From the NCBI GenBank assembly GCA_033725935.1, contig MU867092.1, forward strand, positions 310,001 to 374,000: DNA of 64,000 bases, in the 5' to 3' direction. The position numbers were made by a program, and so were the translations under genes. Origin of the DNA: Cladorrhinum sp. PSN259. Lineage: Eukaryota; Ascomycota; Sordariomycetes; Sordariales; Podosporaceae. The notes under the pieces were generated by a model. That model did not search any database. It was given only the letters and a program-made list of their open reading frames with translations, and was not told where the DNA came from. Shown one piece after another: positions 57,721-64,000 of the stretch (position 1 is its first letter; each line of letters opens with the position of its first letter).

Positions 57721-60700
57721 ATGCATCTTGCTCAGCATGCTCCCGGTTTCCTGGGTTTGGGTAATGCCGCCCTTCGCACCCGCGATCCCATGCAACCCAA
57801 TAATGCCAGCACTCCTTTAGAATCAGTCAGCAGAACCATCTCAGCCCCCAAATCAGCGCTGGATGCTCTCATACTCGCCTGGGCTGTTCTCTTACAGAGG
57901 CAACGAGGAGATGACAACCGAGTAGAGGACTTCACCTGGGGCCACAGGTCACTCGGCGGCACCGAGATACCTGTGCGCTTCTCCCTTTCTGCTCTTGGTC
58001 TGGAGCTCAGTAGGACGGGACGACAGTCGATTTCAGCTTGCCTCAAAACTGTCAATACAGCCACCACAAATATTGCCAGACCAGGTCTTCTCTACTTGTT
58101 CTTTAACGACGACACAGAAGCACCATTATCCGCTCAAAAATATGCCAGCTCAAACGTAAGCTAACTCTGGATTGCAATTTCTCTTGACAGATAGATGAAC
58201 TCACCGTAATCCACAGTGGTCCTTTCAACTCAGTGTCACCACACAAGCCGAGACACTCAGCCTGCAGGGAATCTGGCCCAGCAACAGCAGCAAAGCAGAT
58301 TCCCTCACAACCCAGCAAGCAACTGATAAGTTGGACACCTTCATTGAGCTTTTCACCACCATTCTTGCGTCACCATCCACCCCAATATCATCCCTCCTTG
58401 ACCCTCTACGCCGGGATCTGGACCAAATATGGGCCTGGAACGCCAAGCTCCCACCCTTGATCGACCGTACGATGCAAGACATCATCTCGGAGCAAGCAAC
58501 CGCCAACCCGGACAAGCTTGCTCTCTTCTCATGGGACGGTGAATGGACCTACGCTGAGCTGGAACTCATGTCGACCCGTCTCGCCCACCATCTCTGCTCA
58601 CTCGGCATCAATGTCGGCGTCAATGTGCCTCTCTGCTTCGAGAAGTGCCGCTGGACCATCGTCGCCCTCCTGGCTGTCATGAAGGCCGGTGGCGCATTCG
58701 CACTTACTGACCCCACCAGCCAGCCTGAGGGTAGATTGCGCGTTATGGTTGAGCAGACAGGCGGAAAAGTGGTTCTTGCTTCTGCTGCCCAAACTGAGCT
58801 CGCAGAGAAGATTATTCCCGATGGTGGCCAGGTCGTCACCGTCTCCGAAGCACTCTTTGGGTCCTTCGCCAATCCCCAAAATGATGACCTCCCAGCTCTC
58901 CCCGTCATCCCGACTGTCACATCTCCTCTTTACATCCAGTTCACCTCCGGCAGCACGGGCAAGCCCAAGGGCGTGCTTGTCTCGCACGCAAACTTCACCT
59001 CTGGCGCGATACCCCGTGCCAAGGCCGTCGGATACAAGTCTTCAACCAAGTGCTTCGAGTTTGCCAGCTACGCTTTCGACGTCAGCATCGATTGCATGCT
59101 GTGTACCCTTGCCATGGGAGGAACCATCTGCATCCCTTCAGACGCGGACCGGGTGAACGATCTCAGTGGAGCCATCAGAGCGAGTGGCGCAAATATGGCA
59201 CACATGACACCCAGTGTCGCTCGTGTTTTGGATCCTGCAGTTATTGCTGATTTGGATGTCTTGGGTCTTGGTGGCGAGGCCGTCTCGGCTGCCGATGCGG
59301 CTGCTTGGAGCAAGGGCAAGACGAGCGTCATTATTGCTTATGGTCCCTCCGAGTGCACTGTTGGTTGTACGGTCAACAACACCTTTGCCAAGAATAAGGA
59401 CGAGAGGAAGCAGTTCACTACTGGTAATATCGGCAAGGGTGTTGGTGCTGTGGGCTGGATTGTTGATCCTGAGGATCATGATCGTCTTTTCCCAGTTGGA
59501 TCTGTTGGTGAGTTGCTTGTTGAAGGGCCCGTAGTTGGCTTGGGCTACCTCGGAGAGCCTGAGAAGACCGCCGAAGTGTTCATTGAGGACCCGACGTGGT
59601 TGGTTGCTGGACATGGAGCCACTGTTGGAAGATCTGGCAAGCTTTACAAAACTGGTGATCTTGTAAAGTATGATCCTGATGGATCCGGCGACATCGTCTT
59701 TGTAGGCCGCAAAGATGCTCAAGTCAAGCTCCGGGGTCAACGTGTGGAGTTGGTTGAGATTGAGCACCACCTTCGTCACCACCTTCCTAGCGGCATCAAG
59801 ATCGCGGCTGAGGTGATCAAACCCTCAGGGGCTGAGCCCACCCTGGTGGCATTCTTGGCCGAGTCTGACACCAAGAGCGCAGCATCGGTTGCCACCGAGG
59901 TTGTGGACGAGGAAGAAATATCTTTCTCTGATGATTTGATGGAAGCCTTGTCTGTGATCGAGGAGAAGCTCTCTGCTGACCTTCCTCGGTACATGGTTCC
60001 CGCCACCTACATCCCCATCCGCTCAATGCCTGTTCTCCCTTCTGCCAAGATCGACAGAAAGAAGCTTCGCGCGATCGGTGCTGCCATGACGCGCGAGCAA
60101 ATTACCGGCAGCTCCAGACGGAACAAGAGTAACGAAGGCGCAGCGCCCTCAACCGAGATGGAACGTCTCCTTGAGCAAGTGTGGAAGTCACTTCTCGGAG
60201 ATCAGGTCAACATCTCGGTGACGGACAGCTTCTTTGCTCTCGGTGGTGACTCCCTCAGAGCCATGAAACTGGTTCCTGCAGCTCGTGCCGTTGGCGTCAA
60301 CGTGACTGTTGCCGATGTCTTCCGTTATCCTGTCCTCCGCGACATGGCTATTGTCGCCAAGAAGATTTCATCTGAGGGTGGTGACTCTGCTAATGAAATT
60401 GCGCCATTCTCTCTTATTTCCAAGAACTGGCCAGCTGCTAAAGCACGCGCAGAGACGAGCAAGTTGTGTGACGTCGATGAGGCTGACGTTGAGGATGTGT
60501 GCCCATGTACTCCCCTTCAGGAGGCACTCATGGCTCTGTCAGCCAAGGTCAAGGAAGCCTATGTTGCCCAGCGCGTACTCAAGATGGATAACGCCGAATC
60601 GGCCAAGAAACTGAAGAATGCCTTTGAGGCCATCGCTACCGATTCGCCCATTCTTCGCACCCGAATTGTTCAGGTCTCTGAGCATGGTCTTATGCAGGTT

Positions 60701-63700
60701 CTTGTTAAGGAACCCATTACATGGCGCTCGGCAGGCTCTCTCGCGTCGTATCTCGAGATGGACCGAGATGAGGAGATGGGTCTGGGCAAGAAGCTTGTGC
60801 GGTTTGCCATGATTCGTGAGGGACCGTCATTCCACTTCGTTCTTACCATGCATCACGCGCTCTACGATGGTTGGTCCATGCCCTTGGTTGTCGATCGCGT
60901 TAATCAGGCTTATCAGGGTGTGACTCCCCGGCAGCCTGCCGCGCAGTTCAAGCACTTTATTGACTATCTCAACAACCGGCTCGATCGTGCGGGATGTGAC
61001 ACTTATTGGCGCGAGCAGCTTGATGGAGCCACCGGTGTCCAATTCCCTCGTCTTCCCTTCGAGGGTTACCAAACGCAGGCTGACTCCCTCCTCGAGGTTG
61101 ACATCAAGCTCGACGGACGACGACTTCCATCTCTTCCCGGCGCCACCGTTACACTTGCTACTATTGTCCGTGCAGCTTGGGCACTTGTTGCATCTCAATA
61201 CTGCAGCGGCAATAACGACATCGTCTTTGGCGAGACTCTTACTGGCCGCAATGCCCCGATTGTTGGCGTTGAGGAGATTGAGGGCCCAATGATTACCACT
61301 GTCCCTGTCCGTGTCACCATTGATCGCGAGGCCACCGTTGAGCAGTATCTGCAAGGCATTGCCGAGCAGATTGTTGGACAGATCCCTTATGAGCATGCTG
61401 GTCTTCAGCACATCCGTAAGCTGAGTGATAATGCTCTCCAGGCTTGCGAGCTTCGCACCGGTTTTGTTTTGCATCCTGCAGCTGGTGAGGTGGCTGCTGA
61501 TGACAAAACTCCTGCCAACGGTCTTGTGCCCGCTGGTGATGGGGAGGCAGCCCAGGAGGCTCTCAAGTTCAACACCTACGCACTCATGCTTGTTTGCTCC
61601 CTCTCTACCGACGGTTTCTTTGTCATGGCCAGCTTTGACTCCAAGACTGTTGACAAGCACACCATGGAGCGCGTCCTGGAGCAGCTCCGCACCGTCGTCT
61701 ACCAACTCTGCGAGGCCGACGCAAAACAATTTAGGGTCGGCGATGTCCAATGCTTGACCGACGCGGACAGGAGCGAGCTCGACACCTTAAGCAAGAAGGT
61801 CAAGTTGGTTGGGGCTGATCTCAAGGATCTTGGCTTCGATCAGACTGAACTTGAGGGCGCATGGATTGCCGATGCGGCTAATTACAAGCGTCCATCACCC
61901 CGCGGTGCCATTGGTGAGCTGGTGGTTGAGATTAAGAAGGAGCTGGCTGCTCCAGCTATTGCTGTTGAGAGACCCTGCTGGCTCGCATCGGTCTCGGAGG
62001 GGGCGCGTTTTTACCGCACCGGCCGCCTGGCAAGCTTCGACTTTGACACTCCCACGATCAAGGTACTCTCCAAATCTGCTCAGATCAAGCCTGACTTCAC
62101 CGTTCCCAAGAAGAAGGCAACTCGATCGACCGGTCCAGCCCTCTCAGCCACCTCTACAAAGCAGAAGACTCTGCGGGGCATCTGGAGCCGCCTGCTGAAA
62201 GTCGATGAGGACAAGATCTTCCTTGGAGACAACTTCTTCAACCGTGGTGGTGACTCCATCACCGCCATGAAGCTGGTCTCCGAGGCCCGTCAACTCGGCA
62301 TGCAGCTCAGCGTCGCTCAAGTCTTTGCCAATCGCACACTGTATGACATGGCCAACGTCATGCAGCCTGCCCCCGTGGCTGTTGTGCAGAAAGAGGAGTC
62401 ATCCAGGCCTCGGGCTAGAAAGGATCTGTACCAGCCCTTCTCTCTTCTTCTCAGCTCTTTCATGGGGCGCATCCAGGACTCGCTAGAGAACAGAAAGTGG
62501 AGGATACTTGATGTCCTTCCTGCCAGACCACTTCAGGAGGTTGCCGCTAAGGGCACCGTCGAGCTTCCTCGCTTCTCGATCCGTTACGAGCTGATGCACT
62601 TCGAGGGTATGGTTGACAAGAAGCAGCTCTTCCGCGCCTGCCAGGAGGTCGTCGCCCGCAATGAGGTCCTCCGGACTGTGTTCATCCGGCTCGACGGCAC
62701 CTGCTACAGCGTCGTTATTGACAACCCCTTCACCGTCCCCATTGTCGAGTACGAGATTGATGACGACGTTGAGGCCTTTGCCGGCCAGCTCTCGCGTCTT
62801 GATGCCCAGACAAAGATGCCCTACGGCTCATCCTTCGTCAAGTGGTTCTTCGTCACGAACGGTTCCAAGTGTTCCCTCGTCTTCCGCCTGTCACACGCTC
62901 AGTACGATGAGATCTGCCTTCCCATATTCATCAACCAGCTCCACGAACTTTACCAGGATCCTGATTCCGTCTCCCCCTCTTACCCTTTCTCTACCTTTGT
63001 CAATCACGTCATTCAGGATGCCATCCCCACCGCTGTCCCTTACTGGCGTGACCTCCTCGACGGCGCCAAGGGCATCTCCATCCTCAAGCCTGACACCCCC
63101 GTCACCGACCGCCGTCACTTCGCCATTCACAAACCCGTCGATATCTCGACCCGCAGCCGTGACGTAACCGTCGCTACCTTGCCTTCAGCAGCTTGGGCCC
63201 TTACCTTGGCCCGTCTCCTAGGAGTCAACGACGTAGTCTTTGGGGAAGTAGCCTCAGGCCGCGGCGGTGACGTGCCCGGCATTCCCGACGCGAACCTGAT
63301 CGCCGGTCCTTGCTGGCAGTACGTACCCACCCGCGTCAAGTTCGACAGTAGTTCCATCCGCACGGGACATGATCTTTTGGAATCGCTCCAGACTCAGCAC
63401 ATGCTGACTTCTCAACACGACTGCATGGGCCTCGCCGAGATCGTGAGGAACTGCACGGATTGGGATCCCAAGGAGGTGACATGGTTCGACACCGTTGTGC
63501 ACCAGGACGTTGCGCACGTCGAGACGTTGTCGTTCTTGGACAGGAGGGCCAAGTTCGAGACCATTTATGCTTATGAAGAGCCCCTGAGGGAGTGGAAGAT
63601 TCAGGCGTTTTATGATTCGGCGCATGAGTCTCTGACGATTGAGATTGTTACCTTTCAGAGTTGGAAGGAGGAGGCGGCGAGGTTGCTGGATGCGGTCTGC

Positions 63701-63754
63701 GAGAGTCTTGTGCAGTTGGTTCAGAGGCCGGATGAGGAGTTGGATATTGTTTGA
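57721..63754 (+). CDS. NPS6/sidD-like: NRPS of NPS6/SidD type, extracellular siderophore synthetase
   Basis: Two exons, 57721-58155 and 58217-63754, joined in phase 0, giving 1990 residues. Domain order is A-T-C-(degenerate A)-T-C. The first A domain has A3 FTSGSTGKPKG at about 386, A5 YGPSEC at about 520, A7 YKTGDL and A8 GRKDAQVKLRGQRVE. T1 has GGDSLRAMK at about 821. C1 has an intact HHALYDG at about 1024. A remnant of a second A domain remains around 1330-1440 (RFYRTGRLASFD, but no A3 or A5). T2 has GGDSITAMK at about 1489. The terminal C domain has SHAQYDE in place of HHxxxDG near 1704. This order is that of the synthetases of fusarinine/triacetylfusarinine (SidD) and coprogen-type (NPS6) siderophores, which act repeatedly on acyl-hydroxyornithine. 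Neighbours (ABC exporter, GNAT) and GATA sites agree. The product is inferred, not shown. Confidence 0.9.
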
Positions 63755-64000
63755 GAAGGTGTATTAATTGTGGTTGTAGTTATGAGCGGGGGTGATGTGT
63801 GGTTAGTATATATTCTATATCAATTACTTTTCGTTAATGTCTTTTTTGGGGTGGAATGGTTAGATTTTGGGAAAAACCAAGTTGCGTATTTGGATAGCTG
63901 GGGGTTTTGGGTTTATTTAAATCGGTTTTCTGTTTCTTAATACACACCTTTCTGTGCAATATCTTGATGCATATACACAGTGATGAGTATCTGAAGACGC
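63755..64000. other. 3' flank of the NRPS gene
   Basis: Only 246 bp to the window edge, A/T-rich, probably 3' UTR. The neighbour on this side is unseen. Confidence 0.5.

Overview
This is a window of nuclear DNA from a filamentous ascomycete, most likely a Sordariomycete. Genes carry short spliceosomal introns, mostly 50-120 bp (longest about 230 bp), with GTAAGT/GTATGT donors and CTAAC/CTGAC-type branch points. HET-domain and NACHT (NLR) genes are present, and there is a monomodular-type siderophore NRPS. There is one assembly gap (98 N at 23077-23174) inside a microsatellite. I see no rRNA, tRNA, CRISPR array or intact transposon.

Left part (1-13 kb), accessory in character: a minus-strand NLR running off the left edge, with a SesB-like alpha/beta-hydrolase domain, a short tandem-repeat linker and a NACHT domain; a six-exon M35-like metalloprotease with one apparent 1-nt deletion; a four-repeat dimeric alpha/beta-barrel-like protein; a Zn-cluster-like regulator whose splice junctions I could not fully solve; and a relic of a second SesB-like hydrolase.

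Middle (13-41 kb): a 3CxxC zinc-finger protein, a secreted beta-propeller, a Rossmann NAD(P)-binding protein, a DUF1338 (2-oxoadipate dioxygenase-like) enzyme, a dienelactone hydrolase, a zeta-crystallin type quinone oxidoreductase, a large disordered protein, two convergent HET-type genes, a membrane-anchored RlpA/expansin-like protein, the ERAD lectin OS-9/Yos9, and a second NLR with NACHT and ankyrin repeats. A 4.2-kb stretch without genes then precedes a C2H2 zinc-finger regulator gene.

Right part (49-64 kb): a probable extracellular-siderophore locus. It contains a full-size ABC exporter (minus), a GNAT acetyltransferase (minus) and a 1990-residue NRPS (plus) with order A-T-C-degenerate A-T-C, as in the NPS6/SidD synthetases of fusarinine and coprogen-type siderophores. 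Six exact copies of ATCWGATAA, the motif recognised by the iron-regulatory GATA factor of the SreA/SRE family, lie in the spaces between these three genes. I saw no other exact copy in the window. Two of the six form a 19-bp palindrome. This ties the three genes to one iron-controlled regulon and is the strongest systems-level signal here.

A second theme is allorecognition or immunity: two NLRs with different N-terminal domains, two HET-type proteins and a decayed SesB-like hydrolase, all within 41 kb.
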